Positions 31,674 to 43,712 of a stretch of DNA of 64,000 nucleotides are shown here, piece by piece. The notes below the pieces were generated by a model. The model had not been told where the DNA came from. It did no database searches and was given only the letters and a program-made list of their open reading frames with translations. The position numbers were made by a program, and so were the translations under genes. Each line of letters begins with the position of its first letter. The stretch's first letter is position 1. Origin of the DNA: Marsupella aquatica (taxonomy: Eukaryota; Marchantiophyta); NCBI GenBank assembly GCA_973895155.1, contig OZ316897.1, positions 18,972,001 through 19,036,000 of the forward strand, in the 5' to 3' direction.

Positions 31674-33059
31674 TTATAGAGTAGCACATCTCTTCTCCTT
31701 AAATCCCAGTCGGGAGCCTTCTAGGTCGAAAAGAACCTGGAAATTCTGTTGCTGATAGTTCCCAATAATGCCGAAGATTCCACTTGATGCGGCCATCGCT
31801 AAACAAGAAAGAGAACTCTCCTCCAAGTCGACTTGAAGAAAAACATTTTCCGTGGGCAATCGCCAAGTTGCTGAGCCTCTAAAGCGGAACGCAACAGTCG
31901 GAAACGTTGGCTTAACGATTCCAGTGACATCAAAACAAAGGTCCAGGCCTATTGAAGTTGTGTTTTGGACTATAGAGTAAGGAACAGTTCTCCAAATGTG
32001 CTGCAGGACTGCATCATATGCTGTTTGCGGCAGTAAAGTGATGGTAGTTCCGGAATCTATAATGGTTCCCCCATTGCCCCACCTGTCAATAGAAAAGGTC
32101 TCCGGATCAATGTTCAACTTATGGCCCCCCACCCTGATACTCTTGAGCTGAGCGTAGTAGAAAGTAGGATTGAAATCGTTGGGAATCAGCGGAGTAAATT
32201 GGAATGTCGAGAGGTCTTCGTTCGGGTCTTTCCCAATGAACAGAGAGCTTGACTGGTTTGTAGCACTTCCAAAGTCCCCTAAACAGTAAGAAAACTCCCT
32301 TCCAACTTGAGATCCAAGCTGTGAGGTCAGGGAAAGGGGACCCTTACCAAAGCCGATAACGCCATCAACTCCAGAAAAGTACCCCGCGTCGCTAAAGCCA
32401 CAACCAAAAGCCATATCTTCCAGAGGATAACCACGCCCTTCTGAAGTAGTAAAAATCGCTGTCTCAGATGAAAGAAAACCCTCGGTGTAGGACCCGTCTC
32501 CGTAGCTGTAGAGATAAGTACAACTTGAGTTGCATGGCTGCTGCAGAACTTTGCAAAACTTGTTCGAGCAAGACAGTCGCTTGAATGACTCCGACTTTGT
32601 TGGATCAAACAAAGGATCTACTTGTTGCAAGCATTTCCGGCACCGTTTGCACTGCAACCATATCAGATCACTCCCAGTGTCGACAATGGCTGTGAAATTT
32701 ACTGGTGGTGTTCCCAATGAACCTGTCATGACGTACTCGGCGTCACCAGCATACACTGGGGCATCCACCACAGCGGCATTTGAGGATGCAATTTCTGACG
32801 TTTGTCCCCAAAACTTTTGTAACTTGGCAAGTCTATGACTTGAGGCATGGCTGCGTCTCACCGCTCGAACTGTTCGATCTGCCAGATTGTTGCTCACCTC
32901 GGGGTCATTAAGAGGAGACAGATAATGATCCCGATGCAGAAACTGTACGTGGATCCTTCGTGCGTCAGGCTCACCCCCAAGAGCACCTCTCGTGAACCCA
33001 ACAAAACACATGCTCAGAAGAACCACACAGCAGACTATTTTCGCAACATTGTAAGCCAT
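31674..33059 (-). CDS. Nepenthesin-type (A1B) aspartic protease, secreted
   Basis: This is an intact single-exon frame of 461 aa starting at ATG 33059. Residues 1-25 form a signal peptide with a hydrophobic core (VVLLSMCFVG), so the product enters the secretory pathway. A basic, Arg/His-rich prosegment follows to about residue 95. The first catalytic motif is DTGSDLIW (Asp127) and the second DSGTTITLLP (Asp335). The flap Tyr lies in YSYGDGSY near residue 185. The Cys-rich insert after the first motif (CKRCRKC ... SCSNKFC) is the mark of nepenthesin-like plant proteases, which include CDR1-type enzymes of the apoplast. The C-terminus ends close to the usual place with GIIGNYQQQNFQVLFD then a short tail. 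All key residues are present. A decayed paralogue lies at 27920-28412. The substrate is unknown. Confidence 0.92.
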   Translation of the reverse strand: MAYNVAKIVCCVVLLSMCFVGFTRGALGGEPDARRIHVQFLHRDHYLSPLNDPEVSNNLADRTVRAVRRSHASSHRLAKLQKFWGQTSEIASSNAAVVDAPVYAGDAEYVMTGSLGTPPVNFTAIVDTGSDLIWLQCKRCRKCLQQVDPLFDPTKSESFKRLSCSNKFCKVLQQPCNSSCTYLYSYGDGSYTEGFLSSETAIFTTSEGRGYPLEDMAFGCGFSDAGYFSGVDGVIGFGKGPLSLTSQLGSQVGREFSYCLGDFGSATNQSSSLFIGKDPNEDLSTFQFTPLIPNDFNPTFYYAQLKSIRVGGHKLNIDPETFSIDRWGNGGTIIDSGTTITLLPQTAYDAVLQHIWRTVPYSIVQNTTSIGLDLCFDVTGIVKPTFPTVAFRFRGSATWRLPTENVFLQVDLEESSLSCLAMAASSGIFGIIGNYQQQNFQVLFDLEGSRLGFKEKRCATL

Positions 33060-35400
33060 GATCGCACAGATGATCGTCGATCGAATTCGAGCTGCTTCGC
33101 CTGTGTCTCGCTAAACTGTGAACAGAACTATAAAACGATTCATAGAACGGAAGAAATTTCCTGGCTAATAAATCTTCCAGAACAGGACTCCAGAACTGGA
33201 CTCCCTCAAGAGCGAACAACCGAAACGTATAATTCCTGTCGGGGGAAGAAAGGTTATCGGGGTGTGCATAACCCTGTGCCCAGAAAAGTATTTCCAGGAA
33301 ATTGTTTGCCCACAAAATATTTTCAAAGTAATTTTTTTCTATGATATTTGGGTTTAGGTTCTAGTTTGAAACTTCCCACAAAGCTCAGAAAAAATTTCCT
33401 GGTGTCAAGTTGGATTCTAGTTTAAAAGTGGGATTCTAGTTTGAAACCTGTTCACAAAGCTCATAGAAACTTCCAGGTGTCAGCATTTACTCACTTTCTG
33501 GTCAAAGGGTTACAGACCCCAAACCAAACCCTATACTTAATGACAAAAGAATGTCAAACTGCCAAATAACAACCCAAAAAACAAGAAAGTGAAGCCCAGA
33601 TGGACCACTTTGTTGGGCACAAAGCTCGGTCCATTGGAATTTTGAGCTGATAACTTGATAAGTATGAAAATAATTCATTAATAGTTTTTCACCTGCAAGG
33701 CAACTAGAGAAGAAGTAGACCATAAAAACCACAAGCCCTAATATTTCATCTTAACACAATGAAAATTAACCTAATAGGATTTACTCCTCGGTAATCCCTA
33801 CAGGCCACAACTATTAACCAGGAACTAATATCAAAGTCATTTAAAAATACAATTTTGGGACCTGTCCAGGGTTTTAGAGGATTCTAATTTTATTTATTTA
33901 GTTTATCAGTTTGCTCACACATGGTTTTAGGAAGTTTTACAGTGAGTGATTCTCTAGGGTCTCACTTATAGAGGCCCCCCATCACCTGCAATGTTTTGAA
34001 GCTCAAGACCCCCTAAAATGCAAGAACTTTTAATTTTTCACCCCTCTAAAGTTGGGATATTCCAAAATTTCCAGGGGCCAAATATTCTTCAAGACTTAAA
34101 GGTTGGATTCAAAAGACCCTGACATTTTAATTTACACAAAATTACTAAGTTATCTTAGAACCAATAAAATGACCATATTTTTTGTCATAATGGATATGCC
34201 AGTTCTTTGAAAGTAAAAGCCCCGATAAGTGATTCCCTAGGGCATAGCAGTAGCAATCTTCACTGTGCCAAGTGAGATTACTCCTTTGAGACCCTGGTTA
34301 ATTATCACATCCAACACTACTCCATCCTGAATTTCAAATAAAGTTAATGATACATCTTACAATATATGTTTTAAACACACCTCTCCATACTATCCCTCCC
34401 AACCTCATATTAACCTACTCAGCCCTTCTGCGATGCAATTGAGAAGTATTTGCTCCCGTGAGTTCTATTTTCAAAATATATAAAACACTGTCCTGGAGGA
34501 TAGGTTGGGTGGGTCATGCACCCGTGTTAGAGCACTATTCATGTTGTGCCCTCGGCACTCAGCATAAAAAAAGCTTCCTCCCTTACTAACAATGAGAATA
34601 TAATTATAACTAAAGGTTACCTGGCCCTTGGTTCTTTTTACTTGCTGTGAGATTAAATCTGCACCTGATAATGAGTGGAACCAGTAGCAATTGGCTTTAT
34701 TTAATTCAAACCATGGCAATATTTAATTTCGAGCAGTAGTATTATTTAATTCTAGACAACTTTAGTGGCAAAGTACTTATTATAATTCCAGACAACCTTA
34801 GTGGCAAAGTAGTTAAAAACAGCTTCCACCAAAATTTATGAATCAGTACAACCAAAAGAAAAGGAAAAAAAAAGGCCCAAGAGGACACACCAAACAAGGA
34901 AAATGAAAAGCAAGTCCTTAAAAAAATAAATTTAACAATGATACCCATATTTCCAAACGTTTAGGCATTTTAAGGTTTATGCAATTTAAAAGTTGTTGGA
35001 AAAAACAATGCTACACATATTTCCAAACGGTTTAGGCATTTATTTAGCCACAAGCCCTAAGTATGCCAATGGATTGCACTATGCAAGCGAGTCCGGGCCA
35101 GGGCATTTATGGGGCAGCCGAAAACACATATGAAGTAGGGGTGCATATTTTTCTTATCAAGGTCAGGGAAAACAGTTAATCAGGGCATTTATGGGGCAAC
35201 AGAAAACACATATGAAGTAGGGGTGCATATTTTTCTTATCAACCGTCAGGAAAACAGTTAATCTAATCTAACTATTGTGCATCTTTTCCGCCCATAATTG
35301 TTTTTTTTTATATATATATTAGGAGGAAAGAGTAAAAAAGGAGGGATCCTTTATTGCTCGTAGAAGAAGATATTCAAAAGATTTGTTTTTGCCCTCTAAT
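33060..35400. other. Non-coding, A/T-rich stretch
   Basis: No gene is seen. There are two-copy duplications at about 34741-34812 (GACAAC(T/C)TTAGTGGCAAAGTA) and 35100-35265 (83-bp unit containing AACACATATGAAGTAGGGG). Confidence 0.5.
35100..35265. repeat. 83-bp tandem duplication
   Basis: Two nearly identical copies begin AGGGCATTTATGGGGCA and end AAAACAGTTAATC. Confidence 0.85.
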
Positions 35401-35589
35401 GTGTCCTTAGAACCTTGAGAACAGGAAGTGTCCCTCCGACTTGAAAGAAAGTCTGAAAAGTCACGAGTGCGCCGACGTTCTTCCCTCTCGAGCTCCCTCC
35501 GCGTCCTCCACTCGTCCCCGCATCGGCGCATCGCATCGACCCTCATTCTTGCGTCAGCGGTTCTTCACTTTCACGCAACGCAACGCGCT

Positions 35590-35960
35590 TGTTGTCACTG
35601 CCGATTGCATGCTGCAATTTCCCAATCTTGCGAAGCTTCTCGTTCCAACACCCACCCCTTCTCGAGAAACGTCCCACGACGACTGAACAGCTCGTTGACC
35701 TCTCAGGTCACTCCTGCTTTTCTACGATTAAATTGCAATCCAGGTCGAGAGCCGTGGGTTTGAGTGTTGGAGGCTGCGATTTCCGGACCCTGAGAAGCTT
35801 CTCGTTGCGGGACCTTCTTGAGAAACGGCCGAGGACTCCACTTCAGTTTGTTTATGGAGCTCACTCCTGCTCCTCGGATAAATCCCAGTCCAGGGGGCGA
35901 GTCGGGGCTTTGTTTCTTTTTGTAGAGGCATACACACTGCGGTTTGTGACCTCTTGCTCA
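35590..35960. repeat. Diverged duplication in the upstream region of PHF5A
   Basis: GAAGCTTCTCGTT...CTTCT(C/T)GAGAAACG...CTCACTCCTGCT...CAGTCCAGG-type blocks occur twice about 175 bp apart, in the 600 bp before the PHF5A start. They may lie in the promoter or in a spliced leader. Confidence 0.55.
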
Positions 35961-36172
35961 AGGCACTCGATTGTCCTCTCGCACGTTGCGGTTCATAATC
36001 CCTTCTCTCGTGGCGAGCTATTATCAGCTGTGGAATTGGTATCCGTCCGCAGGGTTTAAGCTTCTTTGTGAGTCTTTGGGAAAGACTGAGTGAGCATCGA
36101 CTGTGACAATCGTCTGGAGCCGCTTCTTTCGGTGAGAAAAAGGAGGGAGGAGAGAAGAGGCGAGAGAGCCAA

Positions 36173-36505
36173 ATGGCGAAGCATCATCCCGATTTGATCA
36201 TGTGCAGGAAGCAACCCGGGATTGCAATCGGCCGTCTCTGCGAGAAGTGCGACGGAAAGTGTGTCATCTGCGATTCGTACGTGCGGCCGTGCACACTCGT
36301 TAGGGTTTGCGATGAGTGCAACTATGGCTCGTATCAGGGCAGATGCGTCATTTGCGGAGGGCTGGGCATATCCGACGCTTACTATTGCAAAGAATGCACG
36401 GAGCAGGAGAAGGACAGGGACGGTTGCCCTAAAATCGTCAACCTCGGAAGCGCCAAAACGGACTTGTTCTATGAACGAAAGAAATACGGTTTTAAAAAGA
36501 GATAG
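36173..36505 (+). CDS. PHF5A: PHF5A-like splicing factor 3B subunit (SF3b14b)
   Basis: This is an intact single-exon frame of 110 aa, the exact usual length of this very conserved eukaryotic protein. PHF5A is a small zinc-finger scaffold of the SF3b complex in U2 snRNP; with SF3B1 it forms the pocket that holds the branch-point adenosine. The start [11 protein letters not shown] and end RKKYGFKKR are characteristic. Thirteen Cys, mostly in CxxC pairs (residues 23/26, 30/33, 46/49, 58/61, 72/75), give the three zinc sites of its knotted fold. The ATG lies in an AAATGGCG context after a purine-rich leader (GGAGGGAGGAGAGAAG). Low repetition and no damage mark it as a working gene in otherwise degenerate surroundings. 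Confidence 0.97.
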   Translation: MAKHHPDLIMCRKQPGIAIGRLCEKCDGKCVICDSYVRPCTLVRVCDECNYGSYQGRCVICGGLGISDAYYCKECTEQEKDRDGCPKIVNLGSAKTDLFYERKKYGFKKR

Positions 36506-36508
36506 CAT

Positions 36509-39500
36509 TTGTGGAACAGAATGAGGAATGGAGGAGACGTCAGCTCAATTTTGGTAGTGTAGACTGGTTGGATCAAAGGAAATAAACCCTCCACGGGCGG
36601 CATGAAAAATTGGTTACAGAGACACAGTGTGTCCTCTAGGATGGAAGTTTGTTCTACAAGTGGGTGCCGCAGACCTCAAAAGATTTTCGGGGTGCTCTCG
36701 GATTGTTGAGCTGGGCCGTTGCTAGGAGTATTCCTCATTGGCGAAGAAACGGGGGAGTGATTGGAGCGATGAGAAAGATTAGGTTTCTGTCAGCCCACAG
36801 GACATCCCCGTCAGCTGGCTAAGATTACTGCATCTGCTTCAGGACGACGATTCTTGCGAATTCCCTCAACAAAAAGCTACTTGGTTCAAGGTTTTAGAAT
36901 TAATACTCAGTTTGAGTTAGGATTCTGGAGGGGGTTTCGTTGTGGACATTTGTTCAGTTGGCCAATCCTTCGGTGACTAGTTGCGGATGAGCTGTGCGCG
37001 GACGTTTTTGGTTCGGAAGCTGATGGCCTTTCGTGTTGTAACACCGGCTTTTTTTTTTGTCAATCTGCGCAATTTCGTACTCAATTTTCAGCTCCAATCT
37101 CGTCCCAGGTTTGACTGCTCTCTTTCTCCTTGTCATGGAATTTGTTTGATATCGCCAAGCTTACCAGGAATTCTAGAGAGCTTGCTGGGATTCTTGGTGA
37201 GACATCTGCAATCGAAGTTGCAGATTTAATATCTACTTTGAGCGAGCGAAATCCGGGCTTTCGTATCTGTTTAATCTCCGGACGCAATTTGGGATTAGTT
37301 TGTTGACATTTTGGATGAAGCTGAAGTTCTTGGTTTGGTCATCCATTTACTTGTTCACATGACCAATCCTTAACAACTCTTCAAATGTATCTTCGTTTTA
37401 GAAAATTTGTGTGGCTTCAGGCTTGAGAGTCTAAGTGAACCCTAAACCGCCACGCGGGACTATGGACTTAGCCATTGTAAAACATGTGAGTGGAGTTTCT
37501 AGAATTTGGCCTTGAAATGTTTCAATTAGAGACGTTCAGAGGAATATGAACTTAGGGACTGCAGTATTCTCGAAGGCCCGAGGAGTACTCAGCTATCTGC
37601 CCAGAAATATCCACAAAAAACAAAGAGCTTCCGAGAACTGTAAGTCTCTCAAGATTCCATCAGCAGTCATTGACAACACACAAGGTCGCAAACTGGTAGA
37701 GCAGAGTTGGTGGAGGATGATAGCCTCGGCGCTGTCCATAAAATATCATCAATCACTAAACATACAGCGACTTGTAGATGACCACAACAACACCCGAGCT
37801 TCCCTGTACAAGAAGACAGAGGACCTCAATATTGTCGGTAGCAAGACAAGCATTGCAGACAGTTAAGAAACCTGTGTCTTCAGGAAAGTTGGAGTTAGAG
37901 GAGCTCCGAGCCAAGCATCGGGTGCAAATATCTTTGGTTCTACCAAAAGTATGAAGTAAAAACATTCTTCCTATGTTGTTGGGCAGGGAATAGTTTGAAC
38001 GAATTTCAACCGTCAGGAAATATATGCTCAAGTTGGATTGCACATAACAAGCTTCGTTGCCCGTTGTGCTTCTTTCAGTTTAACTTGAAACTTCACTAGT
38101 ACTGATGTTCGTTTTCAGTCACTTCAAGTGTAGATTGCGCGTATTGATATGTTACCTCTTGCAATGTATTATAACGTTTACACAGCCTCACAAACTTGAA
38201 GTACAAAATGTTGGGTGAACAAAAGTGCTAACTCATTTTTTAGGTAGGGAATCGCGCCAGCTATCTGCTTGAACTTTTATTAGAACCACTGCAAACTTCC
38301 TTTTCACTATGCTTGTAATCTATCAACGAGGATGGGAATCATGAATCTTACCGCTCTAAGTGCTTCTTAACTCGTCACGGATTGTCCTCTCACTCTGCCA
38401 GCAGAAAATCAGAATGGATGGAATGGAAATGTTTTGCTAAAACTTATGATGTCCCTCTTCTGCTTCAAATGTGCGTCTCCAGAATTTCTTGCCCTCTTGT
38501 ACGCAGTCGATGTGCAGGAATCTCTAGAATTCTCTCTATGTTCACAGGGGCTTGCCTGCAACACTCTCCTGGCAAGTAGGCGGTATCAACTGTCACATGA
38601 CCAAGAAACCAAGTTTCCCGACAAGGAACAGGGACGGATGCTGTCCATTCAATCTCTCCGCTACCAAGACATGTAAAAGAACCCAATGCACACATCGTAG
38701 GTTTCAAGTCAAATCTTCGACTGACCAGATCATTCAAGTAGAGTCCCTGGTAGCAGGTCACGAAATTTCTCTGGGGAATCATTCAGTCGGTAAGAAAATC
38801 TGTCAAGTTTGGTCAACGCTCTCGGTAAGAAAGACTGTCAAGTTTGGTCAACGTACTGGCAAAACACATTTACTACAAAAGGCGATAGTCTGATATGTAT
38901 CGTAGTTACACTATCCACATTCCAAACAGTCAAACGACAGCTATAGTAAACCAAGTCTCCGTTCACAAACTAAAAATGCACCAAACGGTTTTCCTTTTGC
39001 GGTCGCGTAGCATTGTTCCTACCGTCCATGGATCTCAACTCCCAGCTGAAACAATCAACCACGAACGAGCCTGATCAACAGCCAGCATGTTCGGGGAAAA
39101 CTGTTGCGGTGTGATAATAGAGAATGGCGACACCTTGATTGAGCGCTACTGTGAGGCCTGCAAAAGCTGAGATATTCATTCTTTGCTTAATTTACCATCT
39201 TGGGCAACTTCAAGCGTCTCCTCTACATTCCGCGAATAGTAGACTGCCACAAAGTGATGGAAATCTCCTTTCAAGATTTTCCTCAATATATCCTGGTGGC
39301 TGAAACTCGGCTCGGGTGACACCTCGAGCCAAGAATTGAGCACCAACCGGGACAGCGAAGAAATATCAAGATTCAATACGTGACGTGCGCATGTGAGGGT
39401 TACAGAGCCTACTCTGCTGTTTCTTTCCCTCATTCATCAGTTCATACCAAGTCTAGAGCTCTCAGCTGCCCTCTGGGGATGGTAGATTCATGATTTGACG

Positions 39501-40090
39501 CTCAGGTGAAAACGATTTCATTTCAGGATTCATCATCCGCACTTAAAACGGTAGCAGAACTCGATTCTGATTCATTATTAAGGTATTTCAGATTCAGACG
39601 GATGTGATGCAAACTTTAAGACGGCAGCTAAAACGAGTGCTTAGGGTGTGTCCGCCCCATCTCTGTTTGAGCGTGATTGCAGCGCCAAAACGTGGAACGT
39701 TCTCGCTCGCAGAAAGCGCCGCTGGACGGAGGTGATAATGTGCTTTCTTGTGAGATCATCTGCAATTCAATTTCGAGGCAGTTTCTCACATTATGCACAC
39801 TGACAACGCTTTTCCAAACATAAGGCACTGAAATAATCCCTTCATTTACTAGCCTGAAAAGTTTTCGAGTTTGCCAACTTTTCGAGCATGCCCGGAAGCA
39901 TGCCTCTGTAGCTTTCCAGAGAAAGTAGGTTCTCAGAAGGTGGTGATCGACTCCGTTCGAGATCGTCACAGTTCCTGACAAGCGTCCAATCCAGATACTG
40001 AAATTGTGAGTAACTTCGGGCCAACGAAAAGCGTACCAACCAGGATAGACAGCGATACGAAACTCCATACGAAATGACTGTGACCTTTTG
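36509..40090. other. Unassigned stretch with scattered minus-strand open frames
   Basis: I cannot support a gene model. Minus-strand frames at 38465-38782 (105 aa, with a PCRETWFLGHVTVDTAYLPG segment) and 39842-40096 (with an ERSRSPPSENLLSLESYRGM segment) look more protein-like than chance. They could be exon remnants, but no family is recognised and no splice model joins them. A 33-bp direct duplication (TAAGAAA...TGTCAAGTTTGGTCAACG) lies at about 38790-38862. Confidence 0.3.
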
Positions 40091-40124
40091 AATCAAGGCA
40101 ATAGTGAGGGAGTTGCGAAAGATA

Positions 40125-40430
40125 CACGATTGCTCGCTACCATCCTTTTACCATCTAGGACGACGCCTCCAAGTATGATCCTTCCCAGGGGAAAAATGGG
40201 TGAATGCATCCGAGGTGATCATCTGCTCTCCTTTCAAGATCTCGATTACCAAAACCCTTCGGCTTGCAGGAACTCGACTGTGATGCATTAAAAACACTTT
40301 TTTGGGCCAGCTTAATCGAGACGATTGTTCATTTGCTCTCCTTTCAAGATCGGCCTCAACCAAATCTCCTCAGCTAGCAGGAACTGGACTACTATGCATT
40401 ATCAATACTTTTGCTGACCGGCATCATGGA
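40125..40430. repeat. Two-copy tandem duplication (~112 bp)
   Basis: The block TTTGCTCTCCTTTCAAGATC...GCAGGAACT(C/G)GACT...ATGCATTA occurs near 40220-40290 and again near 40330-40402. Confidence 0.7.
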
Positions 40431-40779
40431 GACCAACCAGGACGACAGATGACTGTAAACGAGTGTTGATTGAAAACTGCAGGACTGGTGAGAATAGGCG
40501 ACAATGACAATCTGGCGAACACGATTGCTTCTCATTACCGCATCGACTTCCGTGTACAGAGCTCGAAAAGTTGGCAGGATCGAGGACTCGCATGTTTGTC
40601 TTGATTGAGCAGATGGAAGAACTCAAAACATCGAAACACAACCGAGCATGTCTCATGAAACTGTACATTAAAGCAACTGGTCAATCAATCTCTCCACGTG
40701 ATCGATCTACTCAACATGCAAGTCCTACACCAATCACCTGGACATCTCTCCAGCTCATCTCCTTCTCAAGGGACTATAA

Positions 40780-41440
40780 ACCCCGACGTGAATTTTTGAT
40801 TGTTGGTCTCCACGAGGCATCATAAACCCCGATGTGAATTTTAGTTTGTTCGTCTCCTCGAGGCTCGAGAAACCCTGGTCGTGTATTTTCATTTGATGTG
40901 AATTTAGTAATGCACCCAAAAAGGAGGCTCGAGAAACCCTGGTCGTGTATTTTCATTCAATGTGAATTTAGTAATGCACCCAAAAAGGAGTCTCGAGAAA
41001 CCCTGGTCGTGTATTTTCATTTGATGTGAATTTAGTAATGCACCCAAAAAGGAGGCTCGAGAAACCCTGGTCGTGTATTCATTTGATGTGAATTTAGTAA
41101 TGCACCCAAAAAGGAGTCTCGAGAAACCCTGGTCGTGTATTTTCATTTGAAGTGAATTTTGTAATGCACCCAAAAAGGAGGCTCGAGAAACCCTGGTTGT
41201 GTATTTTCATTTGATGTGAATTTAGTAATGCACCCAAAAAGGAGGCTCGAGAAACCCTGGTCGTGTATTTTCATTTGATGTGAATTTAGTAATGCACCCA
41301 AAAAGGAGGCTCGAGAAACCCTGGTCGTGTATTTTTATTTGATGTGAATTTTGTAATGCACCCAAAAAGGAGGCTCGAGAAACCCTGGTCGTGTATTTTC
41401 ATTTGATGTGAATTTTGTAATGCACCCGAAAAGGAGGGTT
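40780..41440. repeat. 64-bp minisatellite, about nine full units
   Basis: The unit contains GGCTCGAGAAACCCTGGTCG, TGTATTTTCATTTGATGTGA and ATTTAGTAATGCACCCAAAA. Unit starts lie near 40863, 40927, 40992, 41056, 41117, 41182, 41246, 41310 and 41374. One unit lacks four bases. Two diverged half units precede the array (ACGTGAATTTTTGATTG...). Units are more than 95 percent alike by eye, so the expansion is young. The minus-strand frames over it (FSSLLFGCITKFTSNENTRP repeats) are by-products. Confidence 0.92.
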
Positions 41441-43300
41441 GTAAGGAGAACATTAATTGGGGTCTCAAGTACCTCCATCTTTTTGCTTTGATTGTGCCTT
41501 GGTGTGTTATGATTCCGCACAACAATCATGACATGACTGGTCAGGCAGAGATTTTGAGGACCAACCAGTCCCGCCTGGGACCATAAAAGGGGCTCATTTC
41601 ATAGTAAACACAATAGTATTCAATGTGTCGTGAGGCTACTCATTTTTCCGTATGCCCAAAAATAATTGTCCGTTTGTACCCTGTTGCAATGCTCTCGACT
41701 GCCTTGCGGGCCTCCTGTGAGGTGCCAGGCTTTCTAGTTTATGAGACACCCTAATAAGGTGTTCCCTAGAGTGCCACTAAAGGTGAATCATCCCTTATTT
41801 TGACTCGGATACAGCCGGCTCAGGTGAATCATCCCTGAATTGGACTTAAATACAGGGTGAGTTAAGTTTTCAACCAAATATGAACTGCTGCGTGTTCAAA
41901 TAAGGGGTGAAATTCCATTCACTGAGTTTGTGTGTCCAAGTTCACGTGTGCATGCTGCCAGAGGGGCTTTGAGAATGAGAGTGTGGACACAGAGACTTTG
42001 AGTACACAAGTGTTGTCATATAGGCTTCATGATCGAGAGAACATGCATGCTGTGTGCAACTCTGGATTTGTTTGTCATGATCTTCACTCAAGAAGCTACT
42101 GCACAGAGCTCAGACTTTGCTCAATCCTCTACATTTGCTGCTGAGTTTCTAGTTTGTTGTCTAGAAATTTCTTTGAACTTTCTAAGTGCAAACCATATGC
42201 TATCTTCACAGAAGCTTGTCTTGAATGATTTAGTGCTGGTGTGATTCAGTAGAAGCTGTTGTTTCTCAGCATGTCTACGTCTTTGCTTAACTTGCAATTT
42301 AGAGATGCAAAAGTCAACCTCAGTTTTAGTGAGTGACAGGTCTCAGAAGAGATTTTATGGTTATACTTTTCTGGGTCTAACTCACCTCACTTTTTGGAGT
42401 TTCACCCTCTACATTTCATATAACTCTAATGTACTTAAAAAACTGAGTGAGTTTTTGGGACAAGAAGAAGTGAACCTCTTCAATAGAAAAATAAAAATGG
42501 TTGCATGTATACAATTGGGCCAAAAACATGAAAGAAGTTAAAGCTTTAGTGATACAATCTATTATTTTGTTTTATATGGTAATATTATATTTGTATCTTA
42601 CGTTTCTACGTTAGATATCCTGCATAATTCCCTGCTCAAACAAAGAGAGAATGTATGGAAAATATATGCAGTCAAAAATACAAAGTGACCAGATTCCCAA
42701 CCCCCATATTAATGCCTTGTTCTCTTTTAACAATCTTGAAGACCATTTTTTTGGATATTGCATGTGATTCACACCTAAATACCCCATCACTTCACAAAAT
42801 ACCCTTATTTCTAAAGAGAAGTTCCAAAATGTATATATTTTGGGTTTCAATGATTTATTGAAGATATAAAATAAAGAGTATTAATTATTGTTGTCTTATA
42901 TGCACCTTATTTTCTGCCTATGCTTTATAAAACTTGGGTCAAATTAATATAATAAATCCTTATTTTGGATTGCATGTGGTTTTTCATAGCTGACACCCCC
43001 CTCTCTTCCTCGCCTGCCTCTCAATGCCATGGCCATATAGCATGCTCATCCTGGAACATGCTTTATTTTTTGTCTTGTAGTGATCTGAAAGTAAATAAAA
43101 TATGAGAGCATAAAAGTGCTGTTATATAAGTAAACTGTATGCCAAGAAAAGCACAGTGACCAGGAAAAGGTACAGTCCAACGATGCTACGATGTGTGCAC
43201 TTAACTCAGGGTGCCTTATGAATGACACTCCTTTCAATAATAACCATAAACCTAGGAAAGAAAAACATGAGGAGAACTTAAGAAGCTATGCATTCATGTT
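41441..43300. other. Non-coding stretch
   Basis: No gene is supported. A small repeat AGGTGAATCATCCCT occurs twice near 41780 and 41821; nothing else is seen. Confidence 0.45.
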
Positions 43301-43315
43301 CTTCAGCATCATTTC

Positions 43316-43425
43316 TCTCACTCGTGGTGGTGGAGCCTTTGGTTTCATCTCTAAGAAAACACATACTCTCACTCGTGGTGGTGGAGCCTTTGGTTTCATC
43401 TCTAAGAAAACACATACTGTGAAAG
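43316..43425. repeat. 53-bp tandem duplication beside a retrotransposon tail
   Basis: Two perfect copies of a block starting CTCTCACTCGTGGTGGTGGA and ending AAGAAAACACATACT. The ACACATACT end also occurs at the 3' end of the adjacent retrotransposon fragment. Confidence 0.85.
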
Positions 43426-43430
43426 AAAAA

Positions 43431-43690
43431 AACACATACTTTTTACAGAAAAGGGCCAAATAGAGTACAAAAGAATAAACAAGAGAGGTCCAAAGTGGAC
43501 AAAACCAAACGCAAAAGAAATGAGCAAAAGGAAACCCCTAAAAATCAAGAAAGAGTAACTAAAACTACCGCAAATGGACCGAGGTCCTCATCATTCCTAG
43601 CAGATGTGGCAAAAAGCTAATGGTCTACATCAAGTGTCAAAACTAAATCGGCAAGTGGGATTGGAATGTCCTCTAGGGGAAAGGGGGCTG
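43431..43690 (-). mobile_element. 5'-truncated 3' tail of the RLE-type retrotransposon
   Basis: The reverse complement of this stretch matches 57960-58255 of the near-full-length element almost base for base. It begins at CCCCTAGAGGACATTCC inside the last coding segment, passes the stop and the 3' UTR, and ends at AAAGTATGTGT followed by a T-rich stretch. 5' truncation is typical of target-primed reverse transcription. This copy has a single CTTTCTTG...CTTCTTTTGCG block where the large copy has two. Confidence 0.88.
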
Positions 43691-43712
43691 CCAAAATAAG
43701 TTCAAAACACTC

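Noticed and set aside
37778-37940. Small 53-codon plus-strand ORF ending in a charged helix-like stretch
   Set aside because: An ATG follows a stop directly and the frame looks protein-like, but the length is within chance and there is no supporting signal.
40780-41440. Protein-coding repeats on the minus strand of the 64-bp array
   Set aside because: The open frames follow from a repeat unit without stops in those frames; frames change between units and no start, splice or domain signal exists.
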